A DNA stretch of 25,420 nucleotides from an uncultured Phycisphaerales bacterium (GCA_903868035.1 CAIPTQ010000178.1:1-25420), one strand, 5' to 3'. Positions 7,660 to 15,650 are shown, numbered from the stretch's first letter. The notes: generated by a model from the letters alone, not told the origin. Numbers and translations are program-made.

Positions 7660-7880
7660 CCGTGCTTCCGTAGGCGGCGTTCCTCAATCCACTGTTGGAC
7701 CAGGGCATCGTCGGGCGGCGCCGAGGCTCCGCCGGCAACCCCCAAGGCCCGCTCCAGCGTCCGTCGCGGCGCGGGCCGACGCGACTGTGGGCGCAGATCG
7801 CGCAGGATTTGATAGGCCAAGGCCACACGTTCTTCCATCGGCCAAGGGGTGACCTGGGTGATAATTGTGTCAATTTCCAT
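7656..7880 (-). CDS. VapB-like antitoxin
   Basis: 74 residues from ATG 7880. The frame is open much further upstream, but this part starts where family similarity starts: MEIDTIITQVTPWPMEERVALAYQILRDL resembles the helix at the start of small addiction-module proteins, and the end PPDDALVQQWIEERRLRKHG resembles the toxin-wrapping tail of antitoxins that pair with PIN toxins. An in-frame ATG at 7892 is an alternative start; AAGG lies just upstream. A TAAAAT box at 7900-7905 on the minus strand would start the transcript near 7893, giving a very short or absent leader. It probably binds the toxin and represses the operon. Confidence 0.7.
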   Translation of the reverse strand: MEIDTIITQVTPWPMEERVALAYQILRDLRPQSRRPAPRRTLERALGVAGGASAPPDDALVQQWIEERRLRKHG

Positions 7881-8023
7881 GCGATGAATCATGCCTTGGA
7901 TTTTAGCATTACGCATCCCATGCTGCCAGTAAAAACCCCGCTCGTAAAGAAATAAGGACGCAAAGAAACCATGGCCGCCGAATCCGCACACAATGATATC
8001 GACCAACCCTTCGGCTGAGAGTC

Positions 8024-8704
8024 CTAGGAAAAACGGATAAGCCCGCGACGGATGAAGCAACGCTCAGTAAGTTGCATCGTGAGCCAGCCGACGGTCCAGC
8101 CCAGTGCGGCGCCGAACAGCGCATCGCTCCAGAAGTGAGCCTGCATGACCACGCGCGAGACGGCGGTGCCGGTGGCGATGGCGAGGAAGACGGGGCGGCC
8201 TTTGGGTGAAAGATAACTAAGTGCCGCCGCGGTGGCGAAGGCCAGCGTGGCATGGCCGGAGGGGAAGGAAAGGTCGGTGCCGTTGTGGAAGCCGCGGAAG
8301 AGTTCCCAATGATTGGCGGCATCGGTGTGGGTGGGGCGATAGCGGCCGTCAATGATGCGGATCAGCGCGCCGAGGCCGCCGGCGAGGGCCGTGGCCAGTA
8401 GGGTGGCCAAGGCGGCGAACCATTTGCGGCGGTCGTAGATGGCGATGAGCAAGAGGATGATGAGCGTCATCCAGGCCTCGCCGAAATCCTTGCACACCTG
8501 CCAGAGGCGGTCGGTGTGCCGGTAGAACCAGGAGGATTCGCCGACGGCCCAGCGCGTGGCGCACCAGAGCCAGGTGTCCAGCCAGGCGTTAAAGGAGAGG
8601 AGCGCTATGAGGGCGAGGGCGACGGGAATCCACAGGGCAAGCCAGGCGCGCCAGGTGGGACAGGACCGGGAAACGAGGGCGGGATCGGTAGTGGACTGCG
8701 TCAT
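8024..8704 (-). CDS. PAP2 superfamily membrane phosphatase
   Basis: 226 residues from ATG 8704; the longer open frame to 8806 overlaps wrbA and adds a sequence unlike the family. Several hydrophobic helices are visible (about 20-40, 75-90, 98-120, and three near the C-terminus). The three phosphatase motifs are in order: RIIDGRYRP (motif 1), FPSGHATLAF (motif 2, catalytic His) and SRVVMQAHFWSDALFGAALG (motif 3, second His and Asp). Such enzymes remove phosphate from phosphatidic acid, undecaprenyl diphosphate or similar lipids. The gene follows wrbA after 79 nt on the same strand. Confidence 0.88.
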   Translation of the reverse strand: MTQSTTDPALVSRSCPTWRAWLALWIPVALALIALLSFNAWLDTWLWCATRWAVGESSWFYRHTDRLWQVCKDFGEAWMTLIILLLIAIYDRRKWFAALATLLATALAGGLGALIRIIDGRYRPTHTDAANHWELFRGFHNGTDLSFPSGHATLAFATAAALSYLSPKGRPVFLAIATGTAVSRVVMQAHFWSDALFGAALGWTVGWLTMQLTERCFIRRGLIRFS

Positions 8705-8783
8705 GCGGGGCCATTGTACCGCCGGAAGAAATAGCACGAAACCGCGTGCGCCATGCGCATGCGCCATGCAACCTGCGCCGCGT

Positions 8784-9398
8784 TCAGCGCGCCAGTTTGG
8801 CGGCAAGCTGGGCGACGTGGCGGCCCTGGTACTTGGCGATGTCCAGTTCGTTGGCGGAGGGCTGGCGCGAGCCGTCGGAATTGGTAAGCGTGGACGCGCC
8901 GTAGGGGCTGCCGCCGGTGATTTCGGTCATGTTGGTCAGGCCGGCGCAGGCGTAGGGGACGCCAACGATGATCATGCCGTGATGGAGAAGGGTGGTGTGG
9001 AAGGAGGTGATGGTGGTTTCCTGTCCGCCGTGCTGGGTGGCGGAGGAGGTGAAGACGGAGCCGATTTTGCCAATCAGCGCCCCCTTGGCCCACAGGCCGC
9101 CCGTGCGGTCGAGGAAGTTGCGCATCTGGGCGGCCATATTGCCAAAGCGCGTGCCGGTGCCGAAGATAATGGCGTCGGCCTGGGGGAGTTGGTCGGGTTC
9201 GATGATGGGGATGTGGGCGAAGGCGTCGCGGGCTTTTTTGGCGCCGGACTTGATGAGGGCTTCTTCGGGCATGAGTTCGGGGACCTGGAAGAGCTGGACG
9301 TCAATGCCGGGAACCTCGCGGCTGCCGGCGGCGACGGCCTGGGCCATGGTGTGGATGTGCCCGTACATGCTGTAGAAGACGACGAATATTTTGGCCAT
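8784..9398 (-). CDS. wrbA: NAD(P)H:quinone oxidoreductase WrbA
   Basis: 204 residues, full length for the family. It starts with the flavodoxin FMN loop [14 protein letters not shown], then [19 protein letters not shown], the [14 protein letters not shown] loop and the YGAST segment close to the end, which are all hallmarks of WrbA. The enzyme reduces quinones by two electrons in the cytoplasm and protects against oxidative stress. AAGGAG stands 5-6 nt before ATG 9398. The PAP2 gene follows downstream. Confidence 0.93.
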   Translation of the reverse strand: MAKIFVVFYSMYGHIHTMAQAVAAGSREVPGIDVQLFQVPELMPEEALIKSGAKKARDAFAHIPIIEPDQLPQADAIIFGTGTRFGNMAAQMRNFLDRTGGLWAKGALIGKIGSVFTSSATQHGGQETTITSFHTTLLHHGMIIVGVPYACAGLTNMTEITGGSPYGASTLTNSDGSRQPSANELDIAKYQGRHVAQLAAKLAR

Positions 9399-9509
9399 GG
9401 GTTCTCCTTGGAATGAGGTTCGGGGCGTTTTTAATTACGCCCCAGTTAATAGTCGTTGCAACAAGTGTATGCCGGGCGGGGTGAAAGGCAAGAACGATTA
9501 TACCGGCAC

Positions 9510-9539
9510 TGGACCCGGATCGTATGTTTGGGGCATAAT
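9510..9539 (+). promoter_or_regulatory. Possible promoter for the lipoprotein gene at 9599
   Basis: TGGACC (9510-9515), an 18-nt spacer and CATAAT (9534-9539) give a weak sigma70-like pair with a start near 9546, in the divergent region 9399-9598 between wrbA and the lipoprotein gene. Confidence 0.25.
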
Positions 9540-9598
9540 CCGGTGTGCGGCCTATCCGATGGCCGGCAGGCTGGTGGCGCTGGACGAGTGAGGTATTC

Positions 9599-10021
9599 AT
9601 GCGGGCATGGCTTCGATCTGGAATGATGGCGCTGGCGCTGGCGGCGGCGGGTTGCGCGGAAATTGGCGCCACGGGTACACCCAGTTCGCTGGAGCCCAAG
9701 CCCGAGGAGATGCGCCAAGCCCTGCTGAAGCTGATGAATGACCGTCCGGATATCTCGATCCCGGAATTCAAGGAATCGCTGGAGTTGGACCGGCCGGTGA
9801 CGAAGGATGGAATCGTGTACATCGGCGTGTGGAATTGCGACCCGAAGCTGATGACGTTTGAGGCGCTGTTTTCCGCGCCCAACATCACGATGTATGAAGC
9901 CTCGGGGCGGTTTGTACGCGATGCGCGGGACATCTGGCGGGCCGTGCCGCGGCGGGTGATGCTGACGCAGAAACGGGATGTGACGGAATTCTGGCGGGCG
10001 CATGAGGTGGAGGCGCGATAG
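9599..10021 (+). CDS. Small lipoprotein of unknown function
   Basis: 140 residues from ATG 9599 (GTGAGG 7-12 nt upstream); the longer frame from 9545 would bury the signal peptide. The signal MRAWLRSGMMALALAAAGC has a lipobox (AAAGC). The mature part is mixed alpha/beta with a notable VTKDGIVYIGVWNCDPKLMTFEALF stretch that would be a compact beta structure, and an Arg-rich end (FVRDARDIWRAVPRRVML). No family recognised. Downstream lies the remnant at 10027-10068. Confidence 0.65.
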   Translation: MRAWLRSGMMALALAAAGCAEIGATGTPSSLEPKPEEMRQALLKLMNDRPDISIPEFKESLELDRPVTKDGIVYIGVWNCDPKLMTFEALFSAPNITMYEASGRFVRDARDIWRAVPRRVMLTQKRDVTEFWRAHEVEAR

Positions 10022-10026
10022 GAACG

Positions 10027-10068
10027 GGTTCCACCAAGTGTCCTGATGATCTCAACGGCCCGCCGTAG
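10027..10068 (+). pseudogene. C-terminal remnant of a paralogue of the 10132 lipoprotein
   Basis: The frame from 10027 to the TAG at 10066-10068 reads GSTKCPDDLNGPP. The gene at 10132-10680 ends GSTKIPEDLNGPPQ. The match at both protein and DNA level (CTCAACGGCCCGCCG in both) shows that a related gene once ended here and lost everything but its last codons, or that its 3' end was copied. Only about 42 nt remain. Confidence 0.6.
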
Positions 10069-10131
10069 TTAGCGCGGACAGGAACCAGTGACGAGTGGGA
10101 TGTTATCTTTTTCTTTTTCAAGGAGACAGTC

Positions 10132-10680
10132 ATGAAAGGCAGAAATCAGATTCACGTGAGCCATCTTGTTTTCTTTCTGGCCCTTGCATGCCTGATGTTG
10201 GCGGCATGCGGGCGCAACACCGCCGAGAATCAGGCAACGGCGGCGAAGAACATGCAACTTATTATGGCGTCATTACATTCCTACGGGACCCATAACGGCT
10301 TTGGATATCCTACAACACTCGCACCTGTGTTCAGGAACAGGGCAAATACACCCAACCTGTTGCTCGACCCACGTCTCGAACACACGCCAATGAAGATGCC
10401 TGCTCCCGATGCCGACCTGAAGCAGATTGCCGCGGATATCGAGACCCATTGCGACTATTACTATGCCGGCAGTGGCCAGCCCATGAACTTGTCGGCGGAA
10501 GCTATCATCATGTATGACAAGGGACAGGCTGGCAGAACTCGATTGGTCTGCTTTAGTGACTCACACATAGAACCATTCGCCGCCGGTTCACCGGAATTAA
10601 TAGCCGCGGTTAAGAAGGCCAATACGGTACGAGTTGGCTCCACGAAAATTCCGGAAGACCTCAACGGCCCGCCGCAGTAA
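10132..10680 (+). CDS. Lipoprotein resembling planctomycete pseudopilin-like (DUF1559-type) proteins
   Basis: 182 residues, with AAGGAG 8 nt before the ATG. A signal peptide ends in a lipobox (LMLAAC, Cys about residue 26). The segment ENQATAAKNMQLIMASLHSYGTHNGFGYPTTL looks like the start of planctomycete pseudopilin-like proteins after the N-terminal helix (KxxxNLxQIxxALHxYxxxxGxxP), and VCFSDSHIEPF near the end corresponds to their usual FADGHV-type motif. Here the prepilin helix is replaced by a lipid anchor, so it is probably an anchored envelope protein and not a pilus subunit. Base composition is more AT-rich than its neighbours. The function is unknown. Confidence 0.65.
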   Translation: MKGRNQIHVSHLVFFLALACLMLAACGRNTAENQATAAKNMQLIMASLHSYGTHNGFGYPTTLAPVFRNRANTPNLLLDPRLEHTPMKMPAPDADLKQIAADIETHCDYYYAGSGQPMNLSAEAIIMYDKGQAGRTRLVCFSDSHIEPFAAGSPELIAAVKKANTVRVGSTKIPEDLNGPPQ

Positions 10681-10736
10681 TAGGGCGGGCGAGGCTATAG
10701 CGCCAATTCGACAACAACATTGTGTAGCCGCATTTT

Positions 10737-10758
10737 GCCGGGCGTTGCCACGCCGGGC
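10737..10758. repeat. Dispersed hairpin repeat A, copy 1 (at hyi 3' end)
   Basis: A 22-nt element with core GGGCGTTGCCACGCC; GGCGT and ACGCC pair around a TGCC loop, and the outer GCC/GGC pair beyond one G-G mismatch. The stop codon of the hyi-like gene (10758-10760, minus strand) overlaps its edge. Identical 22-nt copies lie at 11564-11585 and 11630-11651. Confidence 0.9.
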
Positions 10759-11510
10759 TAGACGGCGCACGTTATGAACGCTTGCTCCAGCGCGGCGGCG
10801 GGGGCGTGCCGGGGCAGGAACTCCTGGCCGATCCAACCCTGAAAACCGGTGTCGGCGATGGCGCGCATGATGGTGGGGTAGTTGAGTTCCTGCGTGGCGT
10901 CGATTTCGTTCCGCCCGGGGACGCCGGCGGTGTGATAGTGGCCGATGCAGGCGTGATGGGCGCGGATGGTGGCGATGATGTCGCCTTCATCAATCTGCAT
11001 GTGGTAGATGTCGTAGAGGAGCTTGAAGCGTTCGCTGCCGACCATTTGTACGAGGCGCACGCCCCAGGGGGTGCGGTCGCACATGTAGTCGGGGTGGTCG
11101 AGGCGGGAGTTGAGTAGTTCCATGCACAGGGTCACGCGTTTTTGTTCCGCCAGGCCGACGACCTGCTTGACGGCGGCGGCACAGGTGTTCAGGCCCTCGT
11201 CATCGGCCAGACCCTCGCGGTTGCCGGAGAAGCAGATGACGTTGGGATAACCGTGGGCGGCGGCGGCTTCGATGGCGGCGCGGATTTTGCCCAGGCATTC
11301 GGGCCAGTTCTCCCGGCGGTTGAGGCCCTTGGTGATGGTGTGCGTGGGGAGCATGGTGGCGGTGAGCCGGTATTTCTGGAGCGTGTCGAACCAGTCGGGG
11401 CCGGCGAGGTCGATGCCCTGATAGCCGAGCTTGACGGCAAGCTGGCAGAGTTGCTCCGGGGTCATTTTTTCGTAGCACCAGGCGCAGATGGTTTGCTTGA
11501 GACGCGGCAT
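10758..11510 (-). CDS. Hydroxypyruvate isomerase-like TIM-barrel protein
   Basis: 250 residues, full length for the Hyi/AP-endonuclease-2-like sugar isomerase family. Recognisable parts are the start LKQTICAWCYEKMTPEQLCQLAVKLGYQGIDLAG, the strand with VICFSGNR, the metal-site Glu in LCMELLNSR, LLYDIYHMQIDEGD (Asp and His of the metal site) and IGHYHTAGVPGRNEID followed by GWIGQEFLP. The metal ligands (Glu, Asp, His, Glu) are in place, so it should be active on a small keto-sugar or hydroxypyruvate. AAAGGAG precedes ATG 11510. Its stop codon overlaps a dispersed repeat. Confidence 0.85.
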   Translation of the reverse strand: MPRLKQTICAWCYEKMTPEQLCQLAVKLGYQGIDLAGPDWFDTLQKYRLTATMLPTHTITKGLNRRENWPECLGKIRAAIEAAAAHGYPNVICFSGNREGLADDEGLNTCAAAVKQVVGLAEQKRVTLCMELLNSRLDHPDYMCDRTPWGVRLVQMVGSERFKLLYDIYHMQIDEGDIIATIRAHHACIGHYHTAGVPGRNEIDATQELNYPTIMRAIADTGFQGWIGQEFLPRHAPAAALEQAFITCAV

Positions 11511-11563
11511 GAGACACTCCTTTGATCGCGGAGATGATAGCCGAAAATCGGGTGGCCACGTAT

Positions 11564-11585
11564 GCCGGGCGTTGCCACGCCGGGC
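11564..11585. repeat. Dispersed hairpin repeat A, copy 2
   Basis: Same 22-nt element as at 10737-10758, in the same orientation, lying in the gap between fpg and the hyi-like gene. The flank GGCCACGT just upstream is shared with copy 3. Confidence 0.9.
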
Positions 11586-11615
11586 GGAGCAGAGTGTTAA
11601 TTCGGGAGTGAATTC

Positions 11616-12461
11616 TTAGGCCACGTTTTGCCGGGCGTTGCCACGCCGGGCTAGCGTTTGACAAACGGGGCAGAAGACGGTGGTGCGGGCGGCGATTTGG
11701 GCGGAGCGGAGCGGTGTGCGGCAGCGATGGCAGGGTTGGCCGGCGCGGCCGTAGGCCAGGAGTTTTTCGGCAAACTGGCCGGGCTGGTTGGCGGCGTTGC
11801 GGTAGTCGCGAAGGGTGGTGCCGCCGAGGGTGATGGAGCGGCGGAGGATGTCGCGGATGATGGCGGCGAGTTGTGCGATTTGCTTCGGCGGGATGCGGTG
11901 GACGAGTTGCTGTGGATGAAGGCGGGCCTGCCAGAGGGCTTCATCGACGTAGATGTTGCCCAGGCCGGCGACATCGCGCTGGGAGAGGAGGCGCTGCTTG
12001 AGGCGGCCGCGGGTGGTGCGCCAGTGGGCGAGGTGTTGCGGCATGATGGCGAGGGCGTCGGGGCCGAGGTTGCGGGTTTCGCGGGCCAGGGCCTTGTCGA
12101 GCGTGGTGTAGTACCAGATGCCGCCAAAGCGGCGCGGGTCGTGGAAGCGGATGTGGGTGCCGCTGGCGAGTTGGAGGATGAGGTGGCTGTGTTTGGGGAT
12201 GGGGGTGTGGGCGGGGACGCAATCGACGCGGCCGGTCATGCCCAGGTGGAGGTGGAGGGTTTGTTGGTCATCGGCGGTGAGGAAGAGTTTTTTGCCGTGG
12301 CGGTGGGTGCGGGTGATGCGATGGCCGATGAGGCGGGAGAGCGGGGCGTTTTTGGGCGTGATGAAATCGCGGCGGAGGACGCGGATGGCGGTGATGGTTT
12401 GGCCCAGGAGATGAGGCTCGAGGGTGCGGCGGACTTCTTCGACTTCGGGGAGTTCGGGCAT
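11616..12461 (-). CDS. mutM: Formamidopyrimidine-DNA glycosylase (Fpg/MutM)
   Basis: 281 residues. It begins MPELPEVEEVRRTL, with the catalytic N-terminal Pro after Met removal and the adjacent Glu, has HGKKLF (catalytic Lys about 57), the LGMTGR loop, RFHDPRRFGG, QRDVAGLGNIYVDEALW (helix-two-turn-helix) and the C-terminal zinc finger CHRC...CPVC. The enzyme removes oxidised purines such as 8-oxoguanine from DNA and cuts the AP site. The normal end would be just after CPVCQTL; the extra residues ARRGNARQNVA are encoded by a dispersed repeat (11630-11651). It starts 3 nt after the stop of the molybdopterin oxidoreductase gene, so they share an operon. Confidence 0.95.
   Translation of the reverse strand: MPELPEVEEVRRTLEPHLLGQTITAIRVLRRDFITPKNAPLSRLIGHRITRTHRHGKKLFLTADDQQTLHLHLGMTGRVDCVPAHTPIPKHSHLILQLASGTHIRFHDPRRFGGIWYYTTLDKALARETRNLGPDALAIMPQHLAHWRTTRGRLKQRLLSQRDVAGLGNIYVDEALWQARLHPQQLVHRIPPKQIAQLAAIIRDILRRSITLGGTTLRDYRNAANQPGQFAEKLLAYGRAGQPCHRCRTPLRSAQIAARTTVFCPVCQTLARRGNARQNVA
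11630..11651. repeat. Dispersed hairpin repeat A, copy 3 (encodes the fpg C-terminal tail)
   Basis: Identical 22-nt core to copies 1 and 2. On the minus strand it is translated as part of Fpg (ARRGNARQ). With copy 2 it forms a direct repeat pair 66 nt apart. Confidence 0.9.
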
Positions 12462-12464
12462 GGG

Positions 12465-13076
12465 TCAATCCCCGCTATGCCGTTCTTCGATCCACGGGTC
12501 GCCGTGCATGTGGTAGCCGTTTTGTTCCCAGAAGCCGGCGGTGTCGCGGTCCAGCAGTTCAATCCCACGCACCCACTTGGCGCTCTTCCAGAAATACAGC
12601 CGCGGCACCACCAGGCGCACGGGCCAGCCGTGGTCGGGTGCCAGGGGCTTGCCGTCATGCTCGAGGGCGAAAAGGCAGTCCTCGCCGAGGAACTCGGCAA
12701 GGGGGAGATTGGTGGTGAAACCCTGCTCGCAGTGTATGAGCACGTAGGCGGCCCCGGGTTTGACCCGGACTTTTTCCATGACGGTGCGGGTACCCGGGCC
12801 GCTGAAGACGTTGTTGAGGCGGCTCCAGCGGGTGACACAGTGGATGTCGCATTCCACGTCGATCCAGGGGAGGGCGCGGAACTCGTCCCAGTAGCAGCGC
12901 CATTCGGTTTCCACCAGGCCAAAAATGCGGAAATCCCACGCCGCCAGATCGACCCGCGGCACGTCGCCGTAGTGGAGGACGGGCCATTGGTTCGTCTGCG
13001 CCTGGCCGGGCGGGATGCGCTGGGGACGCCGGGTGTCGGCACTGATGATCCGGGAACGGGGTTGGGATTCTGCCAT
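12465..13076 (-). CDS. Sulfite-oxidase-like molybdopterin-binding oxidoreductase
   Basis: 203 residues from the ATG at 13076 (an in-frame ATG at 13091 is an alternative; neither has a strong ribosome binding site). The protein is a single oxidoreductase molybdopterin-binding domain: WPVLHYGDVPRVDLAAWDFRIFG at the start, then DIHCVTRWSRLNNVFSG, in which the Cys is the expected molybdenum ligand, VLIHCEQGFTTNLPL, DGKPLAPDHGWPVRLVVPRLYFWKSAKWVRGIEL and a C-terminal FWEQNGYHMHGDPW motif. There is no Tat signal, so it is probably cytoplasmic, unlike MsrP/YedY. The substrate is unknown. It is the first gene of a unit with fpg, which starts 3 nt later. Confidence 0.87.
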   Translation of the reverse strand: MAESQPRSRIISADTRRPQRIPPGQAQTNQWPVLHYGDVPRVDLAAWDFRIFGLVETEWRCYWDEFRALPWIDVECDIHCVTRWSRLNNVFSGPGTRTVMEKVRVKPGAAYVLIHCEQGFTTNLPLAEFLGEDCLFALEHDGKPLAPDHGWPVRLVVPRLYFWKSAKWVRGIELLDRDTAGFWEQNGYHMHGDPWIEERHSGD

Positions 13077-13160
13077 GGGACTCTCGAACAAAACGTCAGT
13101 CGGCGAAGGATTATAGCCCCCCCACCGCTACCCCACTTGGGCTTGGCACAAATCGGGCGT

Positions 13161-13670
13161 TCACTCGCTCTCGGGGCGGTTTTCCATGTCGCTCAAATAG
13201 GCCATCGTCCGATCCAACTCCCCCTTCAAATGCCGGACGCGGAGCAGCGATTTGACGCGCGTCAGCAGTTCGAGCTTATTGATCGGCTTGGTCAAAAAAT
13301 CATCCGTCCCCGACTCCACGCCGCGCTCGATGTCCCCCAGTTCGTTGAGCGCCGTCACCATCAGGATGGGGATGTCCCGCGTCTTGGGGTCCGCCTTCAG
13401 CCGCCGGCAGACTTCAAAGCCGCTCATCCGGGGCATCATGATGTCCAGCAAGATCAGGTCCGGCTTGACCCGCGGCACCAGCGCCAGCGCCTCGATGCCG
13501 TCCCCGGCGGTATGCACCGTGCAATTCAGCGTCTCCAGATACGCCTGCATCAACTCCACGTTCTGCGCGTTGTCATCCACCACCAGCACGCAGCTTGACG
13601 GCAGATGCGTGTCGCCACTGCCCGTGCCCCCCACATTTCCCGTCAACGGCAACCGCGGTTCCACAGCCAT
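13161..13670 (-). CDS. Response regulator with a single receiver domain
   Basis: 169 residues from ATG 13670, chosen because AGGAG sits 7 nt upstream; the in-frame ATG at 13685 overlaps that site. Residues 28-145 are a REC domain with VLVVDDN (acidic pair D32-D33), the phosphoacceptor in LILLDIMMP (D76), MVTAL (T106) and TKP (K128). A short helix (RVRHLKGELDRTMAYLSDM) follows; there is no output domain. It resembles the PleD/CheY-like receivers that act by protein contacts. No histidine kinase is adjacent. An extended -10 promoter lies just upstream. Confidence 0.9.
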   Translation of the reverse strand: MAVEPRLPLTGNVGGTGSGDTHLPSSCVLVVDDNAQNVELMQAYLETLNCTVHTAGDGIEALALVPRVKPDLILLDIMMPRMSGFEVCRRLKADPKTRDIPILMVTALNELGDIERGVESGTDDFLTKPINKLELLTRVKSLLRVRHLKGELDRTMAYLSDMENRPESE

Positions 13671-13699
13671 CACAACACTCCTCAAAATCCTACCCCCGC

Positions 13700-13708
13700 A
13701 CTATACCA
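13700..13708 (-). promoter_or_regulatory. Extended -10 promoter of the response regulator
   Basis: On the minus strand TGG is followed by TATAGT (TATAGT at 13700-13705). No good -35 box is seen, which is normal for an extended -10. The start would be near 13693, leaving a leader of about 23 nt containing the AGGAG site. Confidence 0.4.
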
Positions 13709-13772
13709 CACCCGGCGCCACGAGTCTGGCGGGGATAACGGGATATCACGAGAGCTTGATCGGGCGTGATGT

Positions 13773-15413
13773 TCACATGGGCGCGGGCGTCACGCGCACC
13801 AGCACCACGCCGTGGGAGGGGACCGTCGTGGAGAATTCAGTCGCGAACGAGCCGAGGTCTTTCTGCCGCCACAGGTCGCGTACAGCGCACTTGCCGGCGG
13901 CGCCCACGTCCTTCCAGGTGGCCGTGACCTTCTCCTCCTTGGGGCCCACATTGAACAAGCCCACGGCGAAGGAGCCGTCCTCGAGCGCCTTGGCATAGAC
14001 CAAGCCATTGCCGCCGGGGTTGTCCGCCGCCGTGGCCGGAGCGCCCCGCCCCGGCGCCGCGGGCGGGACAAACGCCGGACCCGCCACTTTCACCGCCTGC
14101 TTGCCCAGCGCGTCCTGGCTGACATCCAGCACATCGTCATTGCTCAGCAAGCTGTATGTGAACGGATCGAGCCGCTCCATATCGCAGCCGATGAGCAGCG
14201 GCGCGGCCAACAGGCACCAGAGGCTGATATGCGTGTATTGTTCATCCGCCGACAGATGCGTGCGGTGCATGGCCTGGGCCAGGCTCACCGTGCCGACCAC
14301 CAGCATGTCGGGATCGTTCCAATGCCCCGGCCCGGCGATGGGCGCCCAGCGGTCCTGGGAAAAGCCGATTTCCCCCATGCCGCGCTGCCAGCCCGAGGCG
14401 GCGCGGCCCCACATATCGACGATGTCGCCGGTAGTGCGCCAGGCGTTGGCGGATTGGGCCCAGTTTTTGGCGTTGTTGAAGGGGGCAGTGTTGGAGAGGC
14501 TGTAGACAATGTCGCGGCCGCTGGCCTTGAGGGCGTCGCTCATCTCCTGCATGTTGGCCACGTCAATGTTCCAGTCGTACTTGAGATAATCGATGCCCCA
14601 GGCGGCATACTGCTTGGCGTCCGCAACGGCGAAGTGAACCGCGCCGACGCGCTGGTAGCGGGTGTTGCCGTGGGTGGTCTTGACCCAGGCACCGTCGGCG
14701 GTTTCGCTCGACCCGCCCGGATAGCTCGCGTAGGAGGTGATCCAGGGCGTGGAATAGATGCCCGCCTTGAGGCCCAGGGCATGAAGTTGGTCGCACATGC
14801 CCTTGAGGTCGGGGAACTTCGAGTTGGCCAGCAGGGCCTTGTCGGGGCCGGTGCGTTCGCCCTGCCAGGTGTCGTCGATGTTGATGTAGGTCCAGCCGTG
14901 GTTGATCAGGCCGGTGGAGACAAACATCTTCGCCGAGCGCATCACCTTGTCCTGGTCCACGTTGCCGGCCCAACTGTTCCAACTGTTCCAGCCCATCGGC
15001 GGGGTGAGGGCGATCTGGTCGCCGATGACGATTTTCAATTCGCGGGCGGCGGTGCCGGCGGCGTTCTTGGCGCCGGTCTTGACCGTGAAAGTGCCGGCCT
15101 TGGCCACGGTGCCGGTGATCTGGCCGGTGGCGGCGTCCAGCTTGAGCCCCTCGGGGAGGCCCTCGGCGGAGAAGGCCAGGGGCCGGTCGCCGGTGGCCGT
15201 GAGCGTGAAGAGGAACGGGCGTCCGGGGCGCTGCCCATACACCTTGGGCCCGGTGATCCGCGGCGTGTGCGCCGGGGCCGGGGTGAGGATGAAACTCGTC
15301 AGGTCCGGATTGCCCGGCGGCAGCGCGGGCAGGGCCTGCGCCAACGCGGCGGTGACCTGCGATCCCAAGGCCAGGGAGGCGCTCAACATAAACAGAATGT
15401 TATTGATTTGCAT
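13773..15413 (-). CDS. Secreted GH27 alpha-galactosidase with N-terminal Ig-like domain
   Basis: 546 residues from ATG 15413 (a TTG three codons upstream is also in frame). A signal peptide (to about residue 27) is followed by an Ig/cadherin-like putative-Ig domain (about 50-132: GPKVYGQRPGRPFLFTLTATGDRP and GLPEGLKLDAATGQITGTV). The GH27 barrel begins ALTPPMGWNSWNSW; the nucleophile Asp is in YLKYDW (about 280), the acid/base Asp in AWRTTGDI (about 330), and the conserved GPGHWNDPDMLVVG follows. A C-terminal beta domain ends the protein. The enzyme should release alpha-galactose from plant or algal polymers outside the cytoplasm; exact specificity (galactose or N-acetylgalactosamine) cannot be told. 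Confidence 0.92.
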   Translation of the reverse strand: MQINNILFMLSASLALGSQVTAALAQALPALPPGNPDLTSFILTPAPAHTPRITGPKVYGQRPGRPFLFTLTATGDRPLAFSAEGLPEGLKLDAATGQITGTVAKAGTFTVKTGAKNAAGTAARELKIVIGDQIALTPPMGWNSWNSWAGNVDQDKVMRSAKMFVSTGLINHGWTYINIDDTWQGERTGPDKALLANSKFPDLKGMCDQLHALGLKAGIYSTPWITSYASYPGGSSETADGAWVKTTHGNTRYQRVGAVHFAVADAKQYAAWGIDYLKYDWNIDVANMQEMSDALKASGRDIVYSLSNTAPFNNAKNWAQSANAWRTTGDIVDMWGRAASGWQRGMGEIGFSQDRWAPIAGPGHWNDPDMLVVGTVSLAQAMHRTHLSADEQYTHISLWCLLAAPLLIGCDMERLDPFTYSLLSNDDVLDVSQDALGKQAVKVAGPAFVPPAAPGRGAPATAADNPGGNGLVYAKALEDGSFAVGLFNVGPKEEKVTATWKDVGAAGKCAVRDLWRQKDLGSFATEFSTTVPSHGVVLVRVTPAPM

Positions 15414-15630
15414 ATGGTTCAATTCTTTCGAATTGCTCCTCAGGGCGGAAGGGGAATGTCCAATGGGTGGATATCATCGCCAAATCATTCGCGGTATCAA
15501 GGGAGCAACGCGCGGAGGGGGGGGCATCCGCCTATCAGTGGCAAATCCGAGACGCGACTGTTAGGGAGCGTTTCTGTGACTGAGGTTCCGCCGCCTCGCC
15601 ACTGAAGACTGGATGCACCCGGGAGGAGGG

Positions 15631-15650
15631 GATTTTCGATTTTTGATTGG
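15631..15650. repeat. AT-rich dispersed repeat B in the 15414-15680 intergenic region
   Basis: GATTTTCGATTTTTGATT, nearly the same as blocks in hemW (18993) and after deoC (24406). The rest of this 267-nt intergenic stretch shows GC-rich sequence with a run of G residues near 15520 and no gene or clear promoter. Confidence 0.75.

Noticed and set aside
7881..8060. Long N-terminal extension of the antitoxin (start at 8060)
   Set aside because: Residues before 7880 are unlike antitoxins, and a promoter-like box lies at 7900-7905 inside it.
8705..8806. Longer PAP2 start inside wrbA
   Set aside because: It adds 34 residues without similarity and overlaps the end of wrbA; ATG 8704 precedes the first membrane helix at a normal distance.
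11658..13598. 646-codon plus-strand open frame across fpg, the molybdopterin gene and the response regulator
   Set aside because: It is antisense to three genes with clear motifs, and its translation has no recognisable domain.
13812..15605. 597-codon plus-strand open frame opposite GH27
   Set aside because: Low-complexity antisense shadow of a well-supported enzyme.
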